From Meandrina meandrites (Eukaryota; Cnidaria; Anthozoa; Scleractinia; Meandrinidae), in assembly GCA_963693305.1 (NCBI GenBank), contig OY855910.1, positions 18,082,362 through 18,146,361 on the forward strand: a stretch of DNA of 64,000 nt, read 5' to 3'. The notes under the pieces are model-generated. The model made no database searches, was not told where the DNA came from, and saw only the letters and a list, made by a program, of their open reading frames with translations. The position numbers were made by a program, and so were the translations under genes. This document shows positions 49,576 to 61,415 of this stretch, in pieces (the first letter of the stretch is position 1; every line of letters starts with the position of its first letter).

Positions 49576-50358
49576 CTACATATATTTTGTGCTGGTATAG
49601 CCAACGTAAAATATCCAGAGCATGGAGTACCGTTCAGCTGGCTTAAAGGTAGCTCCTAATTTGTTTGGATAAAAGGAATTGCTAAGTGGATCAGCAACAG
49701 GAAGGGTCGGTTTATGACAAGAATTTCTACTTCGTCTCTTTGTAAATTTGTTAATTCTTTCAGCATTAGCCTCTGTAGGGGGAATGTTTTCCAGCGCCCT
49801 ATTCTTTTTGGTGAAAAGTTCTCGTCGAGCCGTGTTGACATCAGTGGCAAGGCTGGTCCTGTCATAAAGGACCACCACAAAGCGTTGCAGGACATTAAAC
49901 ACAGGGGAGTTGATCTGCAGTGGAAGAAAGGGGCTGTCATTCGCATAAAGGAAAGCCTCTGTGACATCTGGGTATGCATTCCAGGCCTCCCAAGCAGATT
50001 TCTTTCCTTTTCCTAGAAATGCTGACGTTGTGTCACACCCAGTAAATGCGTGAAAAAATGGAAGCGCACGGCATTTCTGTTCACCCAAATACTCGCAAAT
50101 GCTGTTAATTGAAAGCAGCTGGAAATGCTTTCCCATTCCAAAGGCAACCCAAAAACTCGTCCCAGGCCAAGTTAAAGAAAACGTGTGGAACTGCGCAACA
50201 AGAATTACAACAACGTCTGTGTCCACAGTACGAACTAAGACACTTCTCGCTCCTTTAGCCAAAGCATCCTTCACATGAACTAGAATTCGCGTGTCTGCTT
50301 CCTCGTGGTTACAGCTCCGCATTTGTTGCGTGGGGCAACTTGAAATGACATCTTCACC
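49576..50358 (-). CDS. PIN/XPG-like exon of the Academ-like element
   Basis: It begins GEDVISSCPTQQ after TTTATTTTAG. It holds the putative nuclease residues: EEAD (about residue 18), DTD (about residue 46) and GCD (about residue 107), followed by GKGKKSAWEAW. This order and spacing recall the helix-strand core of PIN-like nucleases. The match is by eye only. The frame ends at the stop before 49576; a donor linking it to the cysteine-rich exon was not pinned down. Confidence 0.6.
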   Translation of the reverse strand, partial: GEDVISSCPTQQMRSCNHEEADTRILVHVKDALAKGARSVLVRTVDTDVVVILVAQFHTFSLTWPGTSFWVAFGMGKHFQLLSINSICEYLGEQKCRALPFFHAFTGCDTTSAFLGKGKKSAWEAWNAYPDVTEAFLYANDSPFLPLQINSPVFNVLQRFVVVLYDRTSLATDVNTARRELFTKKNRALENIPPTEANAERINKFTKRRSRNSCHKPTLPVADPLSNSFYPNKLGATFKPAERYSMLWIFYVGYTSTKYM

Positions 50359-51280
50359 TAAAATAAACGAAAAGACAATAGTACACATAATAAGGAAAAC
50401 CATTCATCAGGACTTGAAATAGTTCTTACATAAAAGGCGCTGTTTGGACGGTGACTACATAGAAGACACACTTTAAGATATTTCAGTTAGCGTATTACCT
50501 GAAGTTATGTAGACAAGCTTGTCAACTGGAAAAGAAGCTGTTTCAACTTGTTTGGTTGAGAAGTTGAACAATTCCTTCTTGTTGGAGGTATCTTCGAGAA
50601 ACGCCTGCCAATTTTGAGGTAATTTGACATGCCCAGCCACCTTTCGCCTTACACCTTTGCCTCTCTTCTCAGGAGTAGCTTCCTTGAGACTGGCTGAATG
50701 ATACTCATCCCACACAACATCAACTCTTTTGGTGCTCCTTAGGTGGTTTTGCAAAAAAGGTAAGAATGTGCAATCTGCATATTCCAAAAACGTTGACACG
50801 GATGAGACTGGGAGGGCATGCACGACAGCTGCTCCATCAAGAACTTTGACGTCGGATGATTCTGGTGGAGGTGGTGATTCTCTGTTTACGCATGCAATCA
50901 AATCAGATTTTTTCCCAAATCGGAGTTGTCCAAACTCTGACAAGGAAGGAGGATACGGCTGATTTTCATGCTTGAAGAACTCTTCAAGATCTCCGTCGCG
51001 CTGTTGGCTGGCAATGTACAATCGACTGAATAGGTAACGGTCATTTGTTACCGCTGTCAACTTCAAGGACGCTTTGGAGATTTGCTTTGGCTGCTGGCGC
51101 TTGAACAACGGCAAGGAATTCTTTGAAATCGTATTGTGAATTGACACAGTCCTTTCATCAATGACGTCTTTTACGTATTTCTTGTACTGGCGTAATCCAA
51201 TTTCCTGGACTGTATCCACAGTAGCCACTACGGATGCATCTGCACAATTGCGTGTGTCAAGGGCAAGCAATTCGGGGCAG

Positions 51281-52330
51281 TCATCCTGAAAAGGGTTTCC
51301 CATTTCTGATTATTGTATTAACAAGATTCTTCACATGACTTTGAAAGACCTTCTGTGTAGAAAGCCCTTGTTCGTGGTGTTCATTCTTTTCGTCAACGTT
51401 TGGATCACCTTGTAACTGACTTTCGAAATCTTGCAACAATCGAGCTGTTTCCGGTCCAGCTACCACCCATCTTGTAAACGCTACTGGACTTTCCGCAAGT
51501 CCCACTGCTCCACCTGAACCTTTCACGCTTGCGTTATTTTGCTCATGTGCTTGATCGATTGGGATGCTTGAAAACTTGTGCGATGATTTAGAAATAACCC
51601 AGCATTTCTTGAGGTCGTCTTGGACGGGGCCTGGCAAGCACTTCATATCTCGAATGTGGATTGGCATCCACCTCGCGTAATTAGTGTGATCGAGCGCAAA
51701 GAACCAGGGAGCAAGGGATTCCAAGGCTTCAACATACAGAGAGAAGTTGTTCTCACGATGTGCCTTCACGAATGCCAGTACCGTAAGTTCCATTTGCATG
51801 ATCATGAACCAAAACTTGTATGTTGGACTGGTCTTTATCATTCCATCGTGCCACTTTTGGAACTCCTCTTTGTCTTGTTGACCGTTATGCTTCGCAAAGG
51901 CAACATGCTGCAATTTATGTAAAGCCACTGCGGTTATCTGGTGTGCACGCCTGGTTTTTGTCAAGTGTGCTACCCTAAGAAAGGAATCCGATGTGCCAGT
52001 GGATGCTATACCTGCCTCAGTTAGTGCCGAAGTCCAACCAGATGCAGCTAAAAGATCACCACACAGAGACCATAGGGCCATCTCAATGTGGAGGCCGCCC
52101 AGCATCACAACATGGACATTTTCTCCATGTGTAGCAGGCCAGTTCCACTGAACAAATTTTGCGATAGCAAACAGAGGCTGATCACAAACAGTGACGGGGA
52201 TTTGACCTGGGTTAACAAACTTTGTTGCCTCCTTCAGCACAAACATACCATGTTTCATCATAGCCACTGTGGCAGCCTTTTCGTCAAACAATGGCAACAA
52301 GCTACCCAAGCATGGCAAAGGATTGGACAC
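51281..52330 (-). CDS. Academ-like element, long N-terminal exon
   Basis: An open frame of 349 codons, conserved in style with dispersed invertebrate repeats. It has VVMLGGLHIEMALW, a predicted helical KTRRAHQITAVALHKLQHVAF, a LAPWFFALDHTNYARW block and SIPIDQAHEQNNASVKG. No known catalytic motif is recognised in this part. It continues in the 51303-50498 frame after the single-base slip. Confidence 0.65.
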   Translation of the reverse strand: MSNPLPCLGSLLPLFDEKAATVAMMKHGMFVLKEATKFVNPGQIPVTVCDQPLFAIAKFVQWNWPATHGENVHVVMLGGLHIEMALWSLCGDLLAASGWTSALTEAGIASTGTSDSFLRVAHLTKTRRAHQITAVALHKLQHVAFAKHNGQQDKEEFQKWHDGMIKTSPTYKFWFMIMQMELTVLAFVKAHRENNFSLYVEALESLAPWFFALDHTNYARWMPIHIRDMKCLPGPVQDDLKKCWVISKSSHKFSSIPIDQAHEQNNASVKGSGGAVGLAESPVAFTRWVVAGPETARLLQDFESQLQGDPNVDEKNEHHEQGLSTQKVFQSHVKNLVNTIIRNGKPFSG

Positions 52331-53772
52331 AAAATGATGACAAGTTGTTGATATGCCTCCTTGCCAGCGCCGTCCTGAAGACTATCCAGTGGACACTTTA
52401 AAGGTTCGGGCTTGTTCTCGGCTTGGCAGATTAAACACAACTCCCAATTCATTGCCTTAAAGAAAGTTAAAATAAAGAAAGTTAAAATAAACAATTCTTA
52501 TTAACGTTTGTAAGTAGAAAAACTCAGACGACGCATCCCCAGCAGTATAAAGCATCTTTTGTAAAGCAATTCTCCTGTACGGCAGGCTGAAATAATTACC
52601 GTTAATCATTTTCCTGTGTAGCTAAATAATTATTCATTACAAATATTCTTTAGGTTAGGTTAATTTTGCTTTTTAAAAGCCTTTATTTCCAAGAATTACA
52701 GTCACAAGTAAAATAATTGTATTTTTGCTGTGCTGTATCCGTTATCGTGTTTTTAAGTTTGAAAACCGCAAAAATGGAAACGCTCAGTGATCTTTAATTA
52801 TTTACGCTTGACCGATTTGTGTAACGTGTAAGCATAAACGCATAAACTTTGAATGAAATTTTACTAGTACACAACATTCCGTTAAAATAACTCTTTTTAA
52901 ATCATAAACGTACATAAAATATTTCTTGTTTGAAGCATTTTCCAATGTCTATGCTGATTTCTCAGAGTTTTTCATTCATGAAGCTCAACAACTTGTCATC
53001 ATTTTATTGAAGACCGCCACACATGAACAAATGAAGTAAGAAAATATAAAACTCTACCTTTCTAAACACAAATAAACCTTTTTTCAAGCCACATCAGATT
53101 CTAGAGAAAGGGTTTTTACGTCATAAATGTATTTAGTATGTAATTTCTGGTTTACTTACAGTTTATCTAGCGAACCTCTGTGAAGGCTGCAGTTGCATGA
53201 AATTTTCCTGTCTCCAGCCAAAAAGTAAAGCGCATGTTGTATGGAAAAACCGCTGACTGTTAATTCGAATTTATTACTTATAATATCATAAACGGAATCA
53301 AATGCAGAATTGTTTAGTTTGGTACTAATTTACGAGTGGATGTTAATTACATACAATTGATTTAAAAAATGTCATCAGTGGTGAAATGTTAGGTAAATTC
53401 CCAGCGAAACAAGCTAACTGATCAGCAAAAACCTAGAGTGAATTACTGCAACGAGTTTAAATTCCAACGCTGAGCAGAGTTTTATTATTTTTATTATATT
53501 TTTACCTTTACTTAACCTATACAAACGCTTAAATCCACACTGAAATTAAACAAAGTAAATTCTTTCATAGCTCATGATCGCACAAGGGTGGTAACATGCC
53601 AAAACAATGTCTCGTTTACAAAAATTCCCCTCCCCTCCCCCCCTGGCGGAAATTTTTGCAGCACCCCTTCTGAAATGATTTGTAATATCCTAAACTTCAT
53701 TTGTGCCAAGTTTGGTGCTTTTATGCGCTTTGTCACGATTTCTGTAAATTTTCGACCTAACTGACCGGACTA

Positions 53773-55494
53773 TAAAGAGAAATCCTAATGAATTAAGAAT
53801 AAACAATTATAACAAGTCATGTCTTCTAGCATGGAGGGCAAATATGGATATACAGTATGTTTTAGATGTGTATGCTTGCGCTATGTATATTGTATCATAT
53901 ATCTAAAGCTCAACGAGGTATGAGTGAACTTCTAAGGGTCGCTTGTGAAGAAGCCAAAAGTGGTAATTGCACCGTAAAACAACAAGTAAGAGATATTGGA
54001 AATAAGTTTCTTAATGCAGTTGAAATTTCTGCTCAGGAAGCTGTTTATCATGCTTTGCAATTACCTGTGAGACGATCATCGCGTGAAGTTATCTTTATTC
54101 CAAGTTCTCCACCAGATGAAAGAATCCAGCTTTTAAAATCTTTTGATCAGATCAAAGAATTAGAAGATGATTCTGAAGAAATTGAAACTGGCATTCTTAT
54201 TAAAAGATATATTAAAAGACCAGATAGCCTGGAGAATGTGAGTCTAGCTGACTGGGCTGCATGGTATGATGAAAGGAGTAATTCTAGCAATGCTAAGAGC
54301 AAGAGGAGCCAAAAAGATAATGATGGTTTACTGATGGAAACACAAGGTGAAGATAATGTTGAAGATGATGTTGACAGTTGTATGGATGGATCAAATGAAC
54401 TGAAAAAATCAAGTAAAACAATCAAAAAGCATTTAAAATGTAGAATTATCAGAAGTATTTGGTTTAGTAAAGAAATAGATCCTATAAAGTATTTTAGAGA
54501 ATTGTTATTCCTTTTTATTCCATGGAGAGATGAAAGTCGCGATATTCAAAGTTTTCATCCATTTGAACAGAAGTGCAGGGAATTAAGTCAGCAGATTAAC
54601 TGTCAGCTAGCGCAATATGCACCGTATAGAACACAGATTGATGAAGCAAGGCTTGATCTGAGAGACAGTGATAACAATGACATGTGGGACTTAGTAGCTC
54701 CTAATACACAACATGCAGAATTAATGGATAATTTTAATACTAATAGATATGACGATGAGAATAATAGGAGTGAGCAAAGTTATGATCTTGCTGAAGATCT
54801 TGGAATTCCTTCTTGTTTGATTGTGGATGAAGGTGCAATCTGTAACGAAATGTCTGATGAGGAATATCGCCAAGCTGTGCGCTGTTTAAACACTGAGCAG
54901 ATGATATTCTTCTATCATATTCTACATCTTCTGAGAACAAGTGACGATGCTTTCTATTGCTTTCTTAGTGGAGGTGGAGGAGTTGGAAAGTCTCATGTAA
55001 CAAAAGCACTTTATCAAGCAGCAATTAAGTGTTTAAATTCAAATGCAGGTGATGATTTTCAAGTAATAAGGGCTCTTCTTATTGCGCCAACGGAAAGGCA
55101 GCATTTAATATCCAAGGTTCTACAATTCATAGTGCATTGGCTATACCTGCAAATCGTTCACTGCACAGTTATCAAAAAGTAGATGCTAGTAGATTGAATT
55201 GATTACGTAATAAGTTAGGGGGGTTGAAAGTAATTTTTGTTGATGAAATTTCTATGGTTGGTAACTCAATGTTAAATATTCAATTAAACAAAAGACTGCA
55301 AGAAATCAAAGGTATTGATAGAGATTTTGGAGGTGTCAGCATAATTGCTATAGGAGATCTTTTCCAACTAGAGCCAGTTTTTGATGGCTATGTCTTTGAA
55401 ACATTGAAAAGTTCGTATGGTGCATTAGCAACAAACTTGTGGACAAAACATTTTAGCATGTATGAACTTCGTCAAATTATGAGACAAAGGGATA
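53773..55494 (+). pseudogene. Helentron fragment B: helicase N-terminal half
   Basis: It resumes at AAG AGA AAT CCT (53776), reading NELRINNYNKSCLLAWRANMD. A frameshift near 53890 leads into the frame from 53866 (ISKAQRGMSELLR). The PIF1 Walker A is GGGGVGKS (about 54972-54995). A lost base near 55090 and a stop at 55199 precede the Walker B, VDEISMVG, at about 55230. The frame then reads to RQIMRQRD, where the Tigger element sits at a TA. Confidence 0.8.
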
Positions 55495-57472
55495 CCGTAT
55501 TTACCCGTGTATAATGCGCACTTTTTTTCCGAGAAACTAACCTTCAAATTTGCGGTGCGTATTATACACAGGCCCCATTGTTTGGTCACGTTCTCATTAG
55601 CATAGTGTAAACAGAAAAGACAAAAGCTTCACTGTAAGTGGTTTTTAATAACTGTGGTAAGATAAACAACCAATGAAAAGTTTACAATTTCGATCCATGA
55701 ATAAATTAGACTGACTATTTAAACAAAACAGCTGACGAACAAAACATGTCTCTCTTGAGCGATCACAACATCAACATGTCAACAAAACTTACCATTACGA
55801 AACGTCAAAGCTACACTGTGTCTGATAAATTAAGAATTATCCAATTTGCCGAGCAGAATGGAAATCGTGCTGCAGAACGTGAATTTGGTGTTTCAGAGAG
55901 CAATGTCAGGCTGTGGCGAAAGAGTAAAGAAAACCTCGAGAAGATGCCTCGATTGAAGCGTGTGAACCGCGGAAAGAAAGCTGCGTGGCTGGAGTTAGAG
56001 ATCGATCTGCTGGCGTGGATTACTGAAAAAAGAAACAACGGCATTGCCATTCTGCCATCCCTAGTGCGGCTAAAAGCACTTGATCTTGCTAAGGATGAGA
56101 AGTACAACATTCCTGAAGGGTATTTCAAAGCGGGAAATCACTGGTGTCAACGCTTCATGAAAAGGAACAATCTGTCACTTCGACAGAAAACGACTCTTGC
56201 ACAGCGTCTTCCGGATGATTACGAGGAGAAGATCGTCACATTTTTCATCGCTTCATCATCGATCGCCGTAAAGAAAACAGCTACCCACGGCACTTCATTG
56301 CTAACATGGATGAAACTCCGCTCACGTTCGACATGCCACCAAACCGCACAATCAACAGCACCGGAGAGAAAACTGTGAAAATCCGTACCACAGGAAATGA
56401 AAAGAATCGAGTCACCGTCGTGTTGGCGTGCTGCGGAGATGGCTCAAAATTAAAGCCAATGGTCATCTTCAAGCGAAAAACTGTGCCCAAGATCAACAAC
56501 AAACATGGAGTTGTCGTCTCTGCCCAGGAGAAGGGATGGATGGATACCGACCAAATGAAAGTTTGGATAGACAAAGTATGGCGTTGGCAGTTTGGTGGCC
56601 TGAGGAAGAGCCTGCTTGTTTATGATGTGTTTGAAGCCCACGTGACCGACCGAGTGAAAGCGTTGTTTAAACGTGAGAGAACTGATTTAGCTGTGATTCC
56701 TGGCGGGTTAACCTCAATTCTCCAGCCGCTTGATGTTTCTTTAAACAAGCCGTTTAAAGATGGAGTTCGTAGGCAATGGATGCAGTGGATGGCTGAGGGG
56801 ATTCACGAATTTACGGCAACTGGACGGCAAAAGAAAGCTTCAGAGGAACTGATCTGTTCGTGGATTTTGCAAGCGTGGAATGACATTCCTGCAGAAATGA
56901 TCACTTCCTCTTTTCTGAAATGTGGCATCACAAACAATTTGGATGGATCAGAAGATGATTTAGTTTACAATTCAGCAGCAGACACTGATGAACTCGATGA
57001 TTCATTCGTCAGAGAACTATTTGCATCGGACTCCGAGTCAGATTTTGAAGGCTTCGTTGTTTGAAAGACACTGAACTTTGATCATGATTTATCACATCGA
57101 AACGCTAGTGCTGTGAGTACAAATGTAAATAGTCTTAAGCTTAATTTTAAGCGTTAATGTCAACAGGTAATAGGTAAAACAACAAGTTCTCTTAGTTGTA
57201 AAATTGTCTTATTGAATAGAAAACACGAAAGTTAGGTTTTGTTATTGTGACTGCCTTCGCATGAACGTTTGTAAATAGGTTTTAGCACGTACCAAAAACT
57301 GCAAATAATATGATATTATTGTAAATGCCCTAGTCGATTTCCAGTTGAATAAATAATTTTAAAATGATTTAGCGTTTGGTTTTCCTTTTGAATATTTTTT
57401 TGGGAATTTAATGGTCAAAAATTAGGGTGCGTATTATACACGGGCGCGCATTATACACGGGTAAATACGGTA
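55493..57472 (+). mobile_element. Autonomous-type pogo/Tigger DNA transposon inside the Helentron
   Basis: Ends are TACCGTATTTACCCGTGTA and its inverse, with TA duplicated at 55493-55494 and 57471-57472. A second GTGCGTATTATACAC repeat lies inside each end. Removing the element turns the Helentron frame into GAT AGT CGT CTA with no gap. The length without the TA is about 1,976 bp. Confidence 0.95.
55746..57064 (+). pseudogene. Tigger transposase, one frameshift
   Basis: N-terminal HTH/CENP-B-like DNA-binding part in 55746-56235: KLRIIQFAEQNGNRAAEREFGVSESNVRLWRK; then a second HTH with GYFKAGNHWCQRFMKRNNLS. The frame slips in the T-run at about 56240-56244 and continues to 57064 with a DDE_1 domain. 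Its acidic residues are in NMDETPLTF, LLVYDVFEAH and GGLTSILQPLDVSLNKPFK. A Ser/Asp-rich tail follows. The three Asp positions of pogo-type transposases appear kept, and only the frameshift is a clear lesion. Confidence 0.85.
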
Positions 57473-58493
57473 GTCGTCTATTTGCTGAAATTCTTAATAG
57501 ATTACGAGAAGGTAAGCATACAGAAGAAGACTTAAGAATTCTTAAGCAAAGGTTAATTTCTGAAAGTGATGGAAATTATCCTCATCGTGCCCCTCATCTT
57601 TTTTATCAAAATAAGAAAGTAGAATGCTTTAATAAATAGGCATATAATGCGGCTCATGAGGAAAAATTTTCAGCTATTGCATCTGATTCTGTGATTGGTG
57701 TACAGTCTGAAAAGATGAAAGAAATGCTACTGAGCAGGATCCCTAATGATCCTAGGAAAACAATGCAGTTAGCTTCAGAATTATGTATTGCAATAAATCA
57801 AAGAATTGAAATTGCTGTAAATATGAGACTAGACGATGGATTAACAAATGGAGCTGGAGGTGTAGTAAAATATGTGGAATTATACAATCCCCCACAAGCA
57901 GAAGGAGTAGTTTGGGTAAAATTTGATCATGAACATGTTGGACAGAAAATTAAACAAGGAATGAAAATCGTCAGTTGTATATATCTAATATTGATGTCTC
58001 TTGGATTCCAGTGGTGCCTACAACTGTACAGTTTTGCATTGGCAGATCGACTTATGCAAAGATAGTAAGAAAACAATTTCCACTACGACTGTCAGCTGCA
58101 AAGACTATTCACAGGTCTCAAGGAGACACAGAAAGGGAAATAGTAGTTAACCTTGAAACCACTCGAAAAATCCCACATATTCACTATGTAGCCTTAAGTA
58201 GAGTTACAACACTTGAAGGACTGTACATAACAAATCTGAATGAAACTAAAATTTGTGTTAGTAGGAAAGTTGAAGAAGAGATGAGTAGATTAAGAACAAC
58301 TGCTTACCTTAAGCCATGTTTGCAATCTATAAACAAAGTGGACGAAAATGTAGTGAAAGTGATGTTTTTAAATGCAAGATCACTACATAAACACTATTTA
58401 GATGTCAAAAATTATGTTAAGTTTTATTTACCACATATTGCTATGTTTGCAGAAACAAGACTAAGCATTTTTGACAGAAATGAGGAATTTTAA
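57473..58493 (+). pseudogene. Helentron fragment C: helicase C-terminal half
   Basis: It starts SRLFAEILNRLREG right after the Tigger. A stop at 57637 interrupts it, and it continues through NGAGGVVKYVELYNP. A frame change near 58000 leads to WIPVVPTTVQFCI, FPLRLSAAKTIHRSQGDT (helicase motif V region) and HYVALSRVTTLEGLYI (motif VI). The end of the helicase leads directly into VKVMFLNARSL, the start of an AP-endonuclease-like domain. Confidence 0.8.
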
Positions 58494-59015
58494 ATTGAAA
58501 ACTATAGGATTTTTAGAAATGATGAGAGAGTAGTTTTACCAGGTCAAAGACCATTTCATGGCACTGCTGTTTACTGTTGCACTCCATGTTCTCCAGGATA
58601 TCCGAAATGCCATAATATTTTACATGTAGAAGTTACTATTTGCGAACTGGAGTGTTTACCATCTGTTATAATTGTTGGAATGTATAAATCACCTAGTGTT
58701 CCTGTGAGGCAACTGTATGAGGCATTGAGAGACTTGCACTCTAACATTTTGAAGTGTTAGGAATTGCACATTATTATGGGAGATTTTAATGTGAATTGGT
58801 TAAATAAGCAACAGATGAGTGGTTTAAATAACTTAATGGTTTCTGAATATGGTTATTGTCAAGTTGTCAATGAGTATACTACCTCTAATCAAACTGTTAT
58901 TGATCATATTTACACTAACATTGCAGAAATATATATAAATGTAGGTGTATTAGAGACATATTATAGTGATCACAAGGCAGTGTGGATAGGTGTGAATAGG
59001 GAATTATGTCAATAA
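58354..59015 (+). pseudogene. Helentron C-terminal AP-endonuclease-like domain
   Basis: The blocks are MFLNARSLHKH, HIAMFAETRLS, VIIVGMYKSPS, IIMGDFNVNW, VIDHIYTN and YYSDHKAVWIG, in the order of APE-type endonucleases of LINEs. Stops at 58491-58493 and 58758-58760 break the frame. An endonuclease fused after the helicase is the hallmark of Helentrons, and this supports that assignment. Confidence 0.8.
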
Positions 59016-61400
59016 GAAACATTGTTGAGCAGCATGTGTGTGAATAATTGTGAAAACTATGTTGTTAATGAACATAATTAAGTGAAAGGATAACAATTTG
59101 GTTTTTATTTCCATTCCTCAAGTAATCTCAGTGCATAATGGATCTATTATTATCTACATTATTTGCGCTACTGGGCTGCACACATTAAGGGAACTGAAGA
59201 TGGCTGTTTATCAAAAGGTATTATGTATGGACAAGTTGTATTGGATGGACTCATGGTGTGCTGGCAGAAGTTAACTCTGGCTGAAGTTTATTGTAACTTT
59301 TGGTGAGAGATGGACTCATATGGTGAACTGACATTATAATGGAGATAACTTAGAGGTACTTACTGCTGTGCTAGTACAATGAATGTAGTTAGTTTGTAGA
59401 TAAAAGAGGATTGGAGAAGACAAATGTGCAATTCAGAGCGTCCAGAAAGTAGAAAGGAGAAAGAAAGAAATATTAGGTGTGTCCCTTGACATTTATATGT
59501 AATTGGAATAGAGCTAGCAGTATGGCAGTAGATCAGGCACTGACTGATTAAACAGACTTAGTGCAAGAACAATGACTTTTCAGTAGTTGCGGAATGAATG
59601 TTAGATGCTAACAAGGAAAATGGTTCTTTCCCAGAAGGGTACAGGGGCGGGACAAGTCATTTTAAATTGAAAATGACTTGTGATATAGGTGGCAATGGCA
59701 TATTAATAGAAGGTAAGTTGATTTTTAAAGTCTAATTTCTTTGTTGTGCTGCCTGTTCGTTACTACAGGATTCAACATAGGGTTATGCAAGTGTGTATGC
59801 GTGCATGTATAAATGAACAAACAAACAAAGAAACAAGTCTATTTTCCCATTAAATTGGTTTTATAGAAGTTAGAGTCAGAGTAACTCGATAAAGTAATGT
59901 TTTCATAGTCATCATTAGTACTTTTTGCCTTCTATTGCAGAAGAGTGTTCAGAGTCAGTTGACACAAGTCTATTGTTGGCAGCTCTTCATTGGTCACATC
60001 AGCTTGGAAGATTATAAAAAGTTAAGTGGCTGTGAAATTCAGGATATCTGAAAAGGACTTGAAGGTGACTGAAAATGTATATGTGTACATGATGAAGTAC
60101 TGTTGCTTTGCATATGGAGGGAACAGAGGAGAGGGGAAGTGTACTTTAATCAAAAGAGTGGAGGCTAGGACCCAGAGGTAACAAGAGATGACAAATATTT
60201 GTGTCCTAATAAGCCTACTGGTATAGAAGAAAAGTACTGATCAGGAAGAAGTGGAGGTACTAAGGCAACAGGATCATTGAATTTCAAGGGACTACCTTTT
60301 GTGAGATGGAGATGGCAACAAGAGAAACAGTTGCTTTCTCGGATGGGAAGATGATGACAAGTCATTTTGTATTGAAAACGGCTGGTGATGTGGGGATGGC
60401 ATTATGTAAGGTTAGTGGTTTGTTGTTTGCTATTTCAGTAAAAAAACATGTGATTCCTTGTCTGTTTACTGTAGCTATAGGGCAAGAATTGAAAATGCAA
60501 AAAAAAAATGTTGAGCAGATATAAGTGAAGTTGGCATCAAGTAGACCTTGTATGATCTGTTTTGTGTTTTTCTGTTGTTTGAAAAAATTGACCTGTTTTC
60601 TTAATCTTAATGTTGCCACTTGAGATATGAAACAAAAACAGTCAGAGAAAGCTTTTTTTGGTCACCTGCGTTTACATTTTATCTTATTTGGTATGAATTG
60701 TGGTTTGAGTTTCTGTAAACAATAAACTACATTTTTCTAATTTTACAAGAAAATGGAAAATAAAACCATTTACTAGTTGTCGTTGGCAGTAATATAATAT
60801 AACATATGTTTACGTAATTACAGGTCTGTCATCAAGATTTGTGGAGGAGGACAATTTGTACAAGTATCTACAGGCACACAGATGATTGTTAGAAGAAAAC
60901 TATTTGGTGAAGATAATCGAAGGAGGAGAAACAAGAAATCTCTTCAAGTACTACATCTCATGTGGCTGATGCTTTGACGTGAGTCCACTGCTTATGCATC
61001 TCGTATTCAAAGGATTTATCGAGTCATTAACTGTTTGGTTTTAGCAACTTTTGATATCTTGGGGACTACGTAAGGCGAGAAGCAATAAAAATTAAACGAC
61101 GCAAAAAGCGATGAGTTTCAAAAAGGGGAAAGCTCCAAAAAGTGACAAGAGGCAGCCGAGACGACTATAGTGAGCCCAAGCTTAAGTTATTATTCAATTT
61201 CAAGTGAAGTTGTAAAACATGAATAAACTTCAATAAAAAGGTACCTTTGTTTTTCCTTGTCCGCGTGGTCTTTCTGAATTATAGGTAAGGTGAAATGACA
61301 TGTAGACTGCGAAATTTTTGCGAGATTCTTGATGGCATTCTACGAGCATAGTTTAAATTAGCCAATGAGCTTCTCCGTTGCTTGGCTGACGGTCATATTC
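59016..61400. other. Non-coding region after the Helentron
   Basis: No gene is supported. It may contain the Helentron 3' terminus, which I could not define. Splice-acceptor-like sites (TATTGCAG at 59932-59939; AATTACAG near 60823) and AATAAA at 60721 and 61234 would allow an unannotated transcript, but no coding potential is visible. Confidence 0.35.
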
Positions 61401-61415
61401 TCAAAAATTACAAAA

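Larger units (their letters stand above)
49200..52460 (-). pseudogene. Transposon protein with PIN/XPG-like domain and CXC-type exon
   Basis: Minus-strand order: a start with Cys motif (MNWELCLICQ, about 52455); a frame 52330-51281 (HIEMALWSLCGDLLAASGWTSAL; FSSIPIDQAHEQNN); a frame 51303-50498 joined to it by a one-base slip at GGGAAACCC; a donor at about 50497 (CTTCAG|GTAATA); and an acceptor at about 50358 (TTTTAG). The exon after that acceptor contains CNHEEADTR, RTVDTDVVVI and HAFTGCDTTSAFLGKGKK. The acidic residues (EEAD, DTD, GCD) resemble the XPG-I/PIN nuclease arrangement. A last exon (to about 49200) has CGCKKGCSSGRCKCFKANL and CTELCDCSGGC, a CXC-like zinc domain. A block seems deleted near 52340. 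The copy is inactive. Confidence 0.7.
48799..53772 (-). mobile_element. DNA transposon with long TIRs and TAA duplication (Academ-like)
   Basis: Both ends begin TAGTCCGGTCAGTTAG. The inverted similarity extends about 130 bp through AAAATCGTGACAAA or its gapped form, AAAAGCACCAAA, and AGAAGGGGTGC. A TAA duplication flanks it (48796-48798 and 53773-53775). Removal rejoins the Helentron frame. The element is 4,974 bp and its genes lie on the minus strand. Placement in the Academ superfamily is my inference from the 3-bp duplication, the nuclease-like domain and the cysteine-rich exon. It could be another superfamily with 3-bp duplications. Confidence 0.8.
48515..59015 (+). mobile_element. Helentron (Helitron with endonuclease), 5'-truncated and twice interrupted
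   Basis: Helentron sequence occupies 48515-48798, 53773-55494 and 57471-59015. The first piece carries the region between Rep and helicase (CRFNFPQPP, ISIDDLLGKLGL, YILAIRSSL). The second carries NNYNKSCLLAW, ANMDIQYVLDVYACA, then a PIF1-type helicase. The third carries helicase motifs IV-VI and an AP-endonuclease-like domain. It is interrupted by an Academ-like transposon and by a Tigger element. The Rep nuclease is missing upstream of 48515. There are several internal frameshifts and stops, so it is inactive. Confidence 0.85.

Noticed and set aside
60165..60620. Small genes at 60.2-60.6 kb
   Set aside because: Overlapping open frames on both strands are under 90 codons with no recognisable motif or splice context.
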